Assembly: GCA_002897655.1 (NCBI GenBank) | Contig: BDTJ01000033.1 | Span: forward strand, 1-49,269 | Reading direction: 5' to 3' | Length of the DNA stretch: 49,269 nt | Source: an archaeon BMS3Abin17 | GTDB taxonomy: Archaea; Nanobdellota; Nanobdellia; Pacearchaeales; GW2011-AR1 | Part shown: positions 6,532 to 13,830 of the stretch, in pieces | Layout of the letters: each line of letters starts with the position of its first letter | How positions within the stretch are numbered: position 1 is the stretch's first letter | Notes under the pieces: generated by a model | What the model was told of the DNA's origin: nothing | The model's input: only the letters and a program-made list of their open reading frames with translations | The model's database searches: none | Translations under genes and position numbers: made by a program

Positions 6532-8451
6532 TTATTCAAACCCTTCCAGAACCCTTGAATCAGGGCTTAACACATAAACATGGTCTTCTTTGAATCTTAA
6601 ACCTCTGTAAATCTTTTGCCATAATTCTCTTTTTGCTTTGTCCTTGTAAAAACTCCAATAATGTTGAGGGTTTGTTTTATGCAGGATTTTCCAGAAAGCA
6701 TCCTGGACATTTGGATTGGGATATTTTGTAAATATAATGCTGTTGCACTGCTCTCCTGGGAAATCAATTCCTCTTGCACATCTTGTAGAGAATAAAACAT
6801 CAATCTGACCAGTTTTAAATTCTTCAACCAATCTCCCTGTTTTATCTTCTTTCTGAAGTTGTCTTATTTTCTCTCTGCTAATCAAATTTCCAACCTCAAA
6901 TTCTTTTATCTCCTGTTCAGAAGGCATGTCAATAAAACTGTTTATATGTATTAACGCTGGTTTTTTTGAGATTTTAATGCATTTATCCAGTGCTTTTAGA
7001 TAATCTTTTCTTTTGAATTTTCCACTTGAAAAATTAGAATACTTGCAATCAATTTCCATGCCTGTTTTTTGAACCTCAATTCTTCCCTGCTGTTCTGTCT
7101 CTGCATTAATTATCTTGAAATCATCAAGACCAAATATATTCTTTAAGACATTTTCTGAATGGATAGTTCCAGACATAAGGACAATTCTCTTATTTTTATC
7201 GACCATTTCCTTAAATCTTTTTGCCAAATTTGTTGTTACAACACTTGCTATAAGATTATCTTCTTTTTTGCTAAAAGTCAGATAAGTTTCGTTTAAAAAG
7301 TCTTCAAACATTCTTGCAGTTTCTGCCACATCAAAAAGATAACTTTCAACATCCACCTCGTCAAGAAATTCATGGGAATCTAAGAAAATCCTAAATAAAT
7401 CATAAATTCCTGTTTCTTTTATAGGGATTATTTCATTGGTTTTAATAGCCTTATTTATTCTCTCATTTTTTCTAATTTGTTTCAGTATCGCATGTATCTC
7501 ATCAGTTGCTTTTACAACACCCTCATTAAAACTAAATACACGGGTTAAAGAGTTTTGAAGTCTGTTAAGATTAATATTTCTCTGATTAGAAAAACTGTCT
7601 AAAAATTCATCACATTCGTCTATTATTTCAACTTCTGTTAAAGGCTTTCTGTCAAGCGCAGATTCTAATTTATACTTCAGGGAATTAAAGACAATTACAT
7701 CAGAATCAATGAATGAATTAAATTGCTCATAGAATTTACATCCGGGTTCTCCCTGATGAAAAATAAAATTTGTGTTATTTAATCCAGCATATTTTTTCCT
7801 TTCATTAAAACTCTTTAATTTATATATCTCAGGCAAAACAGGGCTCCAATAAGGGCAGGCACCTGCAATAGAAAATCTCTTTACATCCCTTAGTTCAGAA
7901 AAATTCTGAGGATTGATTTTCTTATTTTGTTTTAAATAATTCTTTATCTTATTCCAGTTTTTTTCTTTTATCTCTATTTTACATGGGATATTATGATTAT
8001 CTGCAGATAAATCTTTTAATCTTTCATGATTAATTTCTTCTCTTTTGCCTTCAAAGATGTCACTTAATTTAGAATTTATCTCTTTTGTTTCTTTTGGAAC
8101 AGAATTTTTGCAATCTTCCAGGAATTTGCATTTATGGTTATTTCTTCCTGTTATAACACTTATCTTAAGTTTTGTGCCATTATCTTTTAGGAGATATTTT
8201 TCAGATTCATAATCTTTCTTATACTGGGTTTGGAGATTCTTCCCAGGAACTATGATTGATGTTTTTCCAAGCTGTCTTGCAATATTCAAAGCTATTACAC
8301 TCTTTCCAGTACCACAGATTCCATGTATGAATATAATCTTATTCCCTTCCTCAATTGCAGTTAGCACTTCTTTGACAATATCTGCCTGCGATTTTCCATT
8401 TGAAAAGATAAGAGGCTCAAGAAGTTTATTATTTTGATATAAATTCCACAT
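6532..8451 (-). CDS. XPD/DinG-like SF2 helicase with clustered cysteines
   Basis: The 639-residue protein is a superfamily 2 helicase of the Rad3/XPD/DinG type. Walker A is GICGTGKS (44-51), and the DEAH-box position is DECD (278-281). The C-terminal half contains RCARGIDFPGE (motif V), FWKILHK, YRGLRFKEDHVYVLSPDSRV (motif VI region). Cysteines at 108, 114, 157, 199 and 238 fall between Walker A and DECD, where XPD and DinG carry their 4Fe-4S domain, but the spacing is wider than in classical XPD. It would unwind DNA 5' to 3', in repair or replication of damaged DNA. It is divergent from the gene at 8534 and may be followed by the small gene at 6171. Confidence 0.8.
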   Translation of the reverse strand: MWNLYQNNKLLEPLIFSNGKSQADIVKEVLTAIEEGNKIIFIHGICGTGKSVIALNIARQLGKTSIIVPGKNLQTQYKKDYESEKYLLKDNGTKLKISVITGRNNHKCKFLEDCKNSVPKETKEINSKLSDIFEGKREEINHERLKDLSADNHNIPCKIEIKEKNWNKIKNYLKQNKKINPQNFSELRDVKRFSIAGACPYWSPVLPEIYKLKSFNERKKYAGLNNTNFIFHQGEPGCKFYEQFNSFIDSDVIVFNSLKYKLESALDRKPLTEVEIIDECDEFLDSFSNQRNINLNRLQNSLTRVFSFNEGVVKATDEIHAILKQIRKNERINKAIKTNEIIPIKETGIYDLFRIFLDSHEFLDEVDVESYLFDVAETARMFEDFLNETYLTFSKKEDNLIASVVTTNLAKRFKEMVDKNKRIVLMSGTIHSENVLKNIFGLDDFKIINAETEQQGRIEVQKTGMEIDCKYSNFSSGKFKRKDYLKALDKCIKISKKPALIHINSFIDMPSEQEIKEFEVGNLISREKIRQLQKEDKTGRLVEEFKTGQIDVLFSTRCARGIDFPGEQCNSIIFTKYPNPNVQDAFWKILHKTNPQHYWSFYKDKAKRELWQKIYRGLRFKEDHVYVLSPDSRVLEGFE

Positions 8452-8533
8452 TTTAGAACAAATGATAAAAATTAGGAGAGGTTATAAATATTTAGATTGC
8501 CCCTCCCCAAGATTGTTCGGTTGGAGAATAATA

Positions 8534-9151
8534 ATGTTTAAAAACTTCATTTTATCCCAAATCTCTATGGATATAACTTACAAAGTTGAAGTAAAGCACG
8601 ACTATACTATTGGAGGTCTTGAACAGGTTAAAAAAGGGGATTTTAAAGATAAAACAAGATTTTGTGATTTAGATGAAGTAAAACATATATTTCAAGAAAA
8701 AAATAAAGAAAGTTCATTAATTATGGTCCCACATATAATTGGTGCTTATAGAAGGATTAATATTACTTTTAATCCAGATAGTGGTAAAGGTGTTGTAAAG
8801 AGAGATTCTGGATTAGAAGCTCATGAGGGGTTTGAAGTTCACCCAAGTTTAGTTCAGATAGGATATGATTCCTCATCATTAAATAGAAAGACTATCTCGG
8901 ATTATATTGGTTCTGAAAGTTCAAGAATGAGAATTGTTCCTTATGAAGATCTTAAAATAGCTGAAAAAGAATTGAAAACATTCTCAGAATTAATGCAAAA
9001 AAGATTTGAATCTTTAGGGCAAGACCCAAGTGAAGAAGAATGGACTCAAATGATAAGGTTATCTAAAGATATGTTACATTTGCAAGGATTAACTAAACAT
9101 GAATATGACCTCCTGAAAAAGTATTCTGATATGGCTCTTTTTATTAATTGA
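8534..9151 (+). CDS. Hypothetical protein
   Basis: I do not recognise this protein. From the ATG at 8534 it has 205 residues; in-frame ATGs also lie at 8462 (too close to the divergent promoter) and 8567 (MDITYKVEVKHDY). The TATA-like GGTTATAAATATT at about 8479-8491 predicts transcription start near 8507, which favours 8534 or 8567. The N-terminal half is beta-rich with IMVPHIIGAYRRINITFNPDSGKG; the C-terminal half is helical (EKELKTFSELMQKRFESLG). There is no signal peptide or membrane segment. Possibly a conserved archaeal cytosolic protein. Confidence 0.6.
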   Translation: MFKNFILSQISMDITYKVEVKHDYTIGGLEQVKKGDFKDKTRFCDLDEVKHIFQEKNKESSLIMVPHIIGAYRRINITFNPDSGKGVVKRDSGLEAHEGFEVHPSLVQIGYDSSSLNRKTISDYIGSESSRMRIVPYEDLKIAEKELKTFSELMQKRFESLGQDPSEEEWTQMIRLSKDMLHLQGLTKHEYDLLKKYSDMALFIN

Positions 9152-9304
9152 ATAGCTCAGAATTATTTTTACAAATTATCTTATCTGTATAAATATTTAG
9201 TAATATTATTTGAATATATTTCACATAATATCTGTTACAACCCATATATCCTAGTAACTACTAGAAAAAGTTTGAGGGCCTAGCATTCGTAATTAAAAAT
9301 AAAA

Positions 9305-9607
9305 TTATCCGAATAGCGCGCTAAGCCCTTCTGCTGCAGCTTCTTTCTTTTCTTCTTTAGGCTTTGCTTCTTCTTTCTTTTCAGCTCCACCACCAGCAGG
9401 TGCTCCGCCACTCACAGGAGCAGCAGCAACTAAACTTGCAGATTCAAGTTCTTTTGCTATATCAACACCTTTCAAGCTAGCAACAAGTGACTTAATTTGT
9501 GATTCGTCAACTTCTACACCCGCAGCTGCAACAACACTTTTTACATTCTCTTCATTAACATCTTTTCCTGCTTTATGCAGTAAAAGTGCTGCGTATATGT
9601 TTTTCAT
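9305..9607 (-). CDS. rpl12: Ribosomal protein P1 (archaeal L12)
   Basis: A 100-residue acidic stalk protein. The N-terminal helical dimer domain begins [20 protein letters not shown] and continues with [20 protein letters not shown]. It is followed by an Ala/Gly/Pro hinge (about 62-77), a Lys/Glu-rich stretch and the invariant-type C-terminus GLSALFG, which contacts translation factors. It is the last gene of the L1-L10-unknown-L12 operon and binds the C-terminal helices of P0/L10 in the ribosomal stalk. Confidence 0.95.
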   Translation of the reverse strand: MKNIYAALLLHKAGKDVNEENVKSVVAAAGVEVDESQIKSLVASLKGVDIAKELESASLVAAAPVSGGAPAGGGAEKKEEAKPKEEKKEAAAEGLSALFG

Positions 9608-9612
9608 GTTAT

Positions 9613-9990
9613 TTATGCATTTCCTCCAATATTTTCTTGAAGAATTTTAGCTCTCTGATCTACAAAGTGAATTGAGATATTCCTTATTTTTCTTAATCTA
9701 TCAGAGATTAATACTCTTTTATACTTATTATCTTCAGATTCTCTATATTGTAAAAATCCTTGGTTATAGAATCTATCAAGAATTTCTAACTCCTTATTAA
9801 GTATTCTAGTCATAATTTTTGGTTTTTCTACGATTTCATATTGGGTACATAAACATCTATTAAATATCTTTCTCAATTTTCTACTAGATATTATACTTCT
9901 TTTCTCTGGGTCACTTTCTCTTTTTCGTAGATTAAAATTACTTTTATAGCTTTCAGATAATTCTTTAAATCTATCTATTAAATAACTCAT
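9613..9990 (-). CDS. Unknown protein inserted between L10 and L12
   Basis: This 125-residue basic protein starts at an ATG that overlaps the L10 stop codon as ATGA, and it ends 5 nt before L12 starts, so it is translated as part of the ribosomal stalk operon. It has Arg/Lys-rich helices ([21 protein letters not shown]) and a possible winged-helix-like arrangement ([22 protein letters not shown], then [18 protein letters not shown]). I do not recognise a family. In most archaea L10 and L12 are adjacent, so this gene is an insertion. It might be a ribosome-associated or RNA-binding protein. Confidence 0.75.
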   Translation of the reverse strand: MSYLIDRFKELSESYKSNFNLRKRESDPEKRSIISSRKLRKIFNRCLCTQYEIVEKPKIMTRILNKELEILDRFYNQGFLQYRESEDNKYKRVLISDRLRKIRNISIHFVDQRAKILQENIGGNA

Positions 9991-10913
9991 TTTTCTTTCT
10001 CCTTAACTTCTTCTTGTTTAGATTCTTCTATTTTAGTTTCCTGAGCATTATCTTCACTTTTTTCTTCAGCAGGCTTTTCTTTTGTTTTCTCCTCTTTAAC
10101 TTCTTCTTTAGGCTTTTCTGTTTTATCTTCAACCTTTGTTTCAAATTTTTCCATTGCTTTTTCCTGTGTTGCTGCTTTTCTAATTAGGAATTTAATTGTG
10201 TCTTCGCAAATATACCCAATATCCACAGCAAATGGAAGGGCTTTTCCAAAAGAAATCTTTAATTCTTCAAGAGTTCCCTCTCTGTCTATCTTAATATCTA
10301 AATATAATTTATTTTCTTTAGTGTCAAATGCTGAAAGAGGGATAAATCCGATTGAAAAAGGTTTTATGTCTAGCTTACTCATTATATCTGCAGCAGCTGA
10401 AGAAATTTTTTCACCTTCTCTAACAATAACTTTTGGCTCTTTAATATTAATCTTACCCTTATCTATTTGGATTTGTATTCCAACTGCTCCAAGCTCGCTT
10501 ATTGCAGGACCTGGAACAAGGTCAGTTGGTCCTGCATCAACCTGTATGTCTTCAGGAGCTTCTTGTCCTGCTTTTGCTTTAGAAGGGCTTTTATTTCTAA
10601 CCAACTCTCCAGCCAAATCAAATGCATCTAAATCTGAGAATAATATTGCAACACTGTTTTGAATTTGCTCTTTAATTTTTTTAACAGCCTCATTTCCAGA
10701 TTCATCTATAGCTCTAAATATTAAATTTTTCTTTGGAACCTTGACTATTGCCTTGCCTCTTAGTTTTTTCCCTATCTCCTGAAACTGTGAAGCAGGGAGA
10801 TCTTTTATAGATGCAATTAAGATTGTCTTTTTGTTCTTTATTAAATCAAATATTTCTTTGACTGTATCTGTCTTTTTCTTTGGAATGTTTTTTACAGCTT
10901 TTTTTGTAGTCAT
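9987..10913 (-). CDS. rplP0: Ribosomal protein P0 (L10)
   Basis: A 308-residue P0-type L10, the base of the ribosomal stalk that binds 23S rRNA and carries the P1 dimers. The N-terminal rRNA-binding domain has DLIKNKKTILIASIKDLPASQFQEIG and RGKAIVKVPKKNL; the insertion domain has DAGPTDLVPGPAISELGAVGIQIQI. The C-terminal 70 residues are Lys/Glu-rich. Archaeal P0 often ends in a P1-like GLxxLFG motif, but here the tail ends in [10 protein letters not shown] with no such motif. It overlaps L1 by 4 nt upstream and the unknown gene by 4 nt downstream. Confidence 0.94.
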   Translation of the reverse strand: MTTKKAVKNIPKKKTDTVKEIFDLIKNKKTILIASIKDLPASQFQEIGKKLRGKAIVKVPKKNLIFRAIDESGNEAVKKIKEQIQNSVAILFSDLDAFDLAGELVRNKSPSKAKAGQEAPEDIQVDAGPTDLVPGPAISELGAVGIQIQIDKGKINIKEPKVIVREGEKISSAAADIMSKLDIKPFSIGFIPLSAFDTKENKLYLDIKIDREGTLEELKISFGKALPFAVDIGYICEDTIKFLIRKAATQEKAMEKFETKVEDKTEKPKEEVKEEKTKEKPAEEKSEDNAQETKIEESKQEEVKEKEK

Positions 10914-11539
10914 CTTATTCTTATCCTTTGTGGTTTAGTCATTGTGAATTTTATTTCAATGTTTTTTACGTTATCTATTTGTTTTGTAAGTGTTTTCAGG
11001 ATGGCATTATAAATTGTCATAATATTCTCTATTAGGTCTTCATCTTTCATGCTGTATTTTCCAACAGCAAGTTTTATGCTTGCCTCTTTTGTCTTTATTT
11101 TGATACTATTATTTATTTTTTCTTTTAATTCATTTATTGTCTTGTCATTAACATTCATTAAAATCCCTAATTGCGGGGAGGGCATTTTTCCAGTAGGACC
11201 CAAAATTCTCCCGAAAGTAGTAGCAACTTTTGGCATTAGGCTAGCCTCAGCAATAAAAAAATCATATTTCTTGACAATTTTCTTTAATTCTTTTTTATCC
11301 GAATATCTCTTAAACTCTTCTTTTGTTATTGTATCTATATTTTTGTTTTTTGTCTCTAAGAACGCACATATCTTTTTTTCTTTAATCTTATATGGAACCT
11401 GAATAAATAGATTTACCTGGTTTCTTTTTATATCAAATTTTTGCAGATTTATAATTAAGTCTAAGGTCTGATTAAACTTTCTTCCTTCCTTCCTTCTTAA
11501 TTCAGCTAATGCTTTTTTCAAATCTTCTTTAAGGTCCAT
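10910..11539 (-). CDS. rpl1: Ribosomal protein L1
   Basis: A 209-residue L1, which forms the mobile L1 stalk and directs deacylated tRNA out of the E site. Recognisable segments are RKFNQTLDLIINLQKFD near the N-terminus, LGPTGKMPSPQLG in domain II and the C-terminal IEIKFTMTKPQRIRI. It is the first gene of the operon and overlaps L10 by 4 nt. A TATA box (ATTTATAAAC, near 11690-11699) predicts an about 125-nt leader, unlike the leaderless genes around it. In Methanococcus, L1 represses its own operon by binding the leader. Confidence 0.93.
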   Translation of the reverse strand: MDLKEDLKKALAELRRKEGRKFNQTLDLIINLQKFDIKRNQVNLFIQVPYKIKEKKICAFLETKNKNIDTITKEEFKRYSDKKELKKIVKKYDFFIAEASLMPKVATTFGRILGPTGKMPSPQLGILMNVNDKTINELKEKINNSIKIKTKEASIKLAVGKYSMKDEDLIENIMTIYNAILKTLTKQIDNVKNIEIKFTMTKPQRIRIR

Positions 11540-11569
11540 TTTTATGTTCTTCTCTTAAAAATGAAGTCT

Positions 11570-11588
11570 CAGAAATTAAAAATTTCTG
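11570..11588 (-). promoter_or_regulatory. Hairpin in the L1 operon leader
   Basis: An 8-bp perfect stem (CAGAAATT/AATTTCTG) with a 3-nt loop lies about 30 nt before the L1 ATG in the predicted leader. Confidence 0.45.
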
Positions 11589-11590
11589 CA

Positions 11591-11615
11591 GGTCCATCTC
11601 AGTTATTAACCTCCC
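11591..11615 (-). promoter_or_regulatory. Candidate L1 autoregulatory site in mRNA leader
   Basis: On the minus strand the leader contains GGGAGGTT, three bases, then AACTGAGATGG. This resembles the archaeal L1-binding mRNA element as I recall it from Methanococcus (GGAGGCU paired to AGCC followed by GAGAAA), which mimics the 23S rRNA site. GGTT can pair with AACT using one wobble. The outer flanking helix of the known motif is not obvious here, so the assignment is tentative. Confidence 0.4.
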
Positions 11616-11689
11616 ATATTATGCGCCAACACCATAGAATATATGTGTTAACGATATGGTCCAATCGGTTAAGATTTTGAGATATTTTG

Positions 11690-11701
11690 GGTTTATAAAT
11701 T
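11690..11701. promoter_or_regulatory. TATA box of the L1 operon
   Basis: TTTATAAA at about 11692-11699 is self-complementary and lies about 155 nt before the L1 ATG on the minus strand. It is the best promoter candidate for the ribosomal operon, giving a leader of about 125 nt. Confidence 0.5.
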
Positions 11702-11801
11702 TAATCTTTTAATAAATCACGATAATACTTATAAATTCAATAGGTTTAAGTTAGACATGAGAATAAATGAAGGACGATTAGAAAAGAATTATAGATAAAA
11801 A

Positions 11802-12029
11802 ATGTCAGAGAGAGATAAGAAATCCATAGACAATTTGGAAGAAACAATTAGCAAATTCAAGAAAGAATTCAAGAAAGAATTCAAGAGAGGATTAGTGGAG
11901 CTTACTGCCTATAGTTCTATAGCTTTTTTATTTCTTTATCAATTATACCAATCAGATAAAGAGTTTATTAATCATTCTCTTAATGAATTAAATAACTACG
12001 GGAAGTCTCTTATTAATTATCTTTTTTAA
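11802..12029 (+). CDS. Small single-pass membrane protein
   Basis: The 75-residue protein has a charged Lys-rich coiled-coil-like N-terminus (KFKKEFKKEFKRGLVEL, residues 19-35) and one hydrophobic segment at about 36-50 (TAYSSIAFLFLYQLY), followed by a polar tail. The start codon follows a 13-codon mini-frame at 11757 (ATG to TAA) that is in the same frame and separated by one codon, a possible leader peptide. The TATA-like ACTTATAAATTC at about 11728-11739 would start transcription near that upstream ATG. Function unknown. Confidence 0.55.
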   Translation: MSERDKKSIDNLEETISKFKKEFKKEFKRGLVELTAYSSIAFLFLYQLYQSDKEFINHSLNELNNYGKSLINYLF

Positions 12030-12031
12030 AA

Positions 12032-12382
12032 ATGGAATTAGTGGCATTATTATCAACTGGAAAAGGAACATGGGCGCAGGTAGCAGGTTTGATTAACCAT
12101 GGAGAATGGGACAAAGTTATTCTAATTGGAAGTGATTTTGCAAAGCAGTTCACATCTGAAAAGCAATTTGAGTTTGTTGAAGTGGATTTGGATAAAAAAT
12201 TAAAAGATTTAAGAGATGATATCTCAAATAAACTTAAGGGGAAAATTAAAGGAACAGAGGTTGCATTAAGCATTGCTTCAGGCGATGGCAAAGAACACAT
12301 GGCTTTAATATCTGCTTTGATTAATCTGCCTGTAGGGATAAGATTCGCAGCCTTGACCAAGGAAGGGGTTATTGATTTGTGA
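12032..12382 (+). CDS. Conserved archaeal Rossmann-like (CARF-like) protein
   Basis: The 116-residue protein begins 2 nt after the previous stop, so the two are probably one operon. It has alternating beta strands and helices: LVALLSTGKGTWAQVAGLI, WDKVILIGSDFAKQF, FEFVEVDLDK, then EVALSIASGDGKEHMALISALI and GIRFAALTKEG. The SASGDGKEH loop followed by a helix resembles the nucleotide-binding loop of Rossmann/CARF-type sensor domains. Short proteins of this type recur in archaea, but I know no assigned function. There is no effector domain attached. Confidence 0.7.
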   Translation: MELVALLSTGKGTWAQVAGLINHGEWDKVILIGSDFAKQFTSEKQFEFVEVDLDKKLKDLRDDISNKLKGKIKGTEVALSIASGDGKEHMALISALINLPVGIRFAALTKEGVIDL

Positions 12383-12389
12383 AATAAAA

Positions 12390-12599
12390 ATGAAATCAGA
12401 AGATATTATATTAAATGAATGTAGAAAAAGATGTCATGATCATGGAGTATATCTAACTCTATACTATCTACAAGAATTAACGAAAGGTGGCTATTATCTG
12501 GGAAATCCAGAAGCGACTAAGGATAAGAATAAAACAATTGATAAAATCATTAGAAAACATTGCGAAAGATGTGATGTAGCCACCTCTGTTTTGACTTAA
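12390..12599 (+). CDS. Small Cys/His protein, possible zinc binder
   Basis: The 69-residue product (ATG at 12390, 7 nt after the preceding stop) carries ECRKRCHDHG near the N-terminus and RKHCERCDV near the C-terminus. The two Cys pairs, each beside a His, suggest a single metal site holding the ends together. Its stop overlaps the end of the convergent Taw1 gene by 4 nt. Not recognised. Confidence 0.55.
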   Translation: MKSEDIILNECRKRCHDHGVYLTLYYLQELTKGGYYLGNPEATKDKNKTIDKIIRKHCERCDVATSVLT

Positions 12600-13597
12600 A
12601 ACTCTTTTTTCTTAATCTTCAAATCCTTTTTACTCTTCCCAAGAACAACCACCCTTGAAAAATAATGCTCGTCAAGAAGTTTATAATCTTGCTTGAGCTT
12701 TTTTAATTCTTTTATAATCTTTTTGGAAAAAGCTACAATATCCTCGTGATAAGGCATTTTATCATAGCCTAATCTCTCCCTTGCAAAACCAACAGACATA
12801 AATCCTTTTATCTCTACAAACAATGGTTTGGCTTTTTTGATTAACTTTGCATAATTTTCAGGTTCAATCATATTCAGATTTTTAACAAGATTTATCCTAG
12901 CAACTGTTCTTGTTTTGTTTTTTAGTTTAGACATTATCTCCAAGGTCTTGTTTAATCTCTCCCATGCATCTTTTTTCGAGCTTCTATGAAATTTTTGATA
13001 AAGTTTTTTATTAGGTGTATTGATAGAAACATAAAGCTGGGTGGGCAATTGGTTTTTATCTACTAATTCTTTTATCTTTTCTGGATAAAGTCCGTTTGTA
13101 ACGAGAAAACTTGTCTTCCCCCTTTTTCTTAGTTCTGAGATTAATTCACCAATTTTCCTATAAATAGTTGGTTCACCTGATAATGAAATTGCAAACTGCA
13201 TTGGTTCTTGTGCTTCAATATATTTATCTTGATTGGCTTTGCTTAACTGCTTTTTTTTACTGTGTTTATCAACCTTGAATCCTTGCAATAATTTTCTTTG
13301 AGCCTTAATACAGCCATCTATTATTTCCTTAGGAGAGTCTGTATCCCTCTCTAATTTATCCCCCAATGTTAATTCAATTGCTCTCCAACAATGCAGACAC
13401 TTGTTAGGGCACCACATCACAGAAGGAGTCATTTGGCAGCAAAGGTGGGATTTTATCCCATAGAATTTTTCTTTATAACAAATCCCCTCGTCTATAAGGG
13501 ATTTCTTAGTCCATCTGCAAGTTTGCACAGCAGAATGTTTTCCAACAATCTCATAATGTTGTCTCTTTAGAACTTTCTTTACCTTTTCTGGAATCAT
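12596..13597 (-). CDS. taw1: tRNA 4-demethylwyosine synthase (radical SAM)
   Basis: The 333-residue enzyme converts N1-methylguanosine-37 of tRNA-Phe to 4-demethylwyosine (imG-14) using pyruvate and two iron-sulfur clusters. The radical SAM motif is CPNKCLHC (CxxxCxxC), preceded by the Taw1/TYW1-specific YKEKFYGIKSHLCCQMTPS. Other matches are EPMQFAISLSGEPTIY, TSFLVTNGLYPEKI, STNTPNKKLYQKFHRS-like INTPNKKLYQKFHRSSK, and ETKGFMSVG-like EIKGFMSVGFAR. I start it at the ATG at 13595-13597 (MIPEKVKKVLKRQHYEIVG), because an upstream ATG adds only seven hydrophobic residues not typical of the family. There is no flavodoxin domain, as in archaea. Confidence 0.93.
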   Translation of the reverse strand: MIPEKVKKVLKRQHYEIVGKHSAVQTCRWTKKSLIDEGICYKEKFYGIKSHLCCQMTPSVMWCPNKCLHCWRAIELTLGDKLERDTDSPKEIIDGCIKAQRKLLQGFKVDKHSKKKQLSKANQDKYIEAQEPMQFAISLSGEPTIYRKIGELISELRKRGKTSFLVTNGLYPEKIKELVDKNQLPTQLYVSINTPNKKLYQKFHRSSKKDAWERLNKTLEIMSKLKNKTRTVARINLVKNLNMIEPENYAKLIKKAKPLFVEIKGFMSVGFARERLGYDKMPYHEDIVAFSKKIIKELKKLKQDYKLLDEHYFSRVVVLGKSKKDLKIKKKEF

Positions 13598-13672
13598 AAA
13601 AATATAAAAATAGAACAAGTTTTAAACTTTACGAAATTAATAATAAAAAATAAATAAAAAAATTTAGTAGTA

Positions 13673-13750
13673 TTACTTCTTTTTCTTTTTTTTCTTTGTC
13701 TTCTTTGCAGCCTTTTTCTTTGTTTTCTTTTTAGCTTTTTTCTTTGCCAT
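13673..13750 (-). CDS. 25-residue polylysine miniprotein
   Basis: An ATG at 13748-13750 opens a 25-codon frame of which 18 residues are Lys; the rest are Ala and Thr, like a free-standing histone H1-type tail. The upstream context supports translation: GGGGTG lies about 7 nt before the ATG, and a TATA-like ATATTTAAAC lies further up at about 13791-13800. Such short KKK/A/T proteins are sometimes annotated in DPANN genomes. It could neutralise DNA or RNA, but its function is unknown. Confidence 0.6.
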   Translation of the reverse strand: MAKKKAKKKTKKKAAKKTKKKKKKK

Positions 13751-13830
13751 GTTTGAACACCCCTTTTATGATTATATTATGCAAATTAAGTTTAAATATC
13801 TTTCCCAAAAACATTTTTTTACAGTTTTTT

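Noticed and set aside
9987-10913. Long frames on the opposite strand of L10 and L1
   Set aside because: They are antisense shadows of clearly recognised ribosomal genes.
11757-11798. 13-codon mini-frame before the small membrane protein as a true gene
   Set aside because: It has a plausible start at the TATA distance but is too short to support; noted only as a possible leader peptide.
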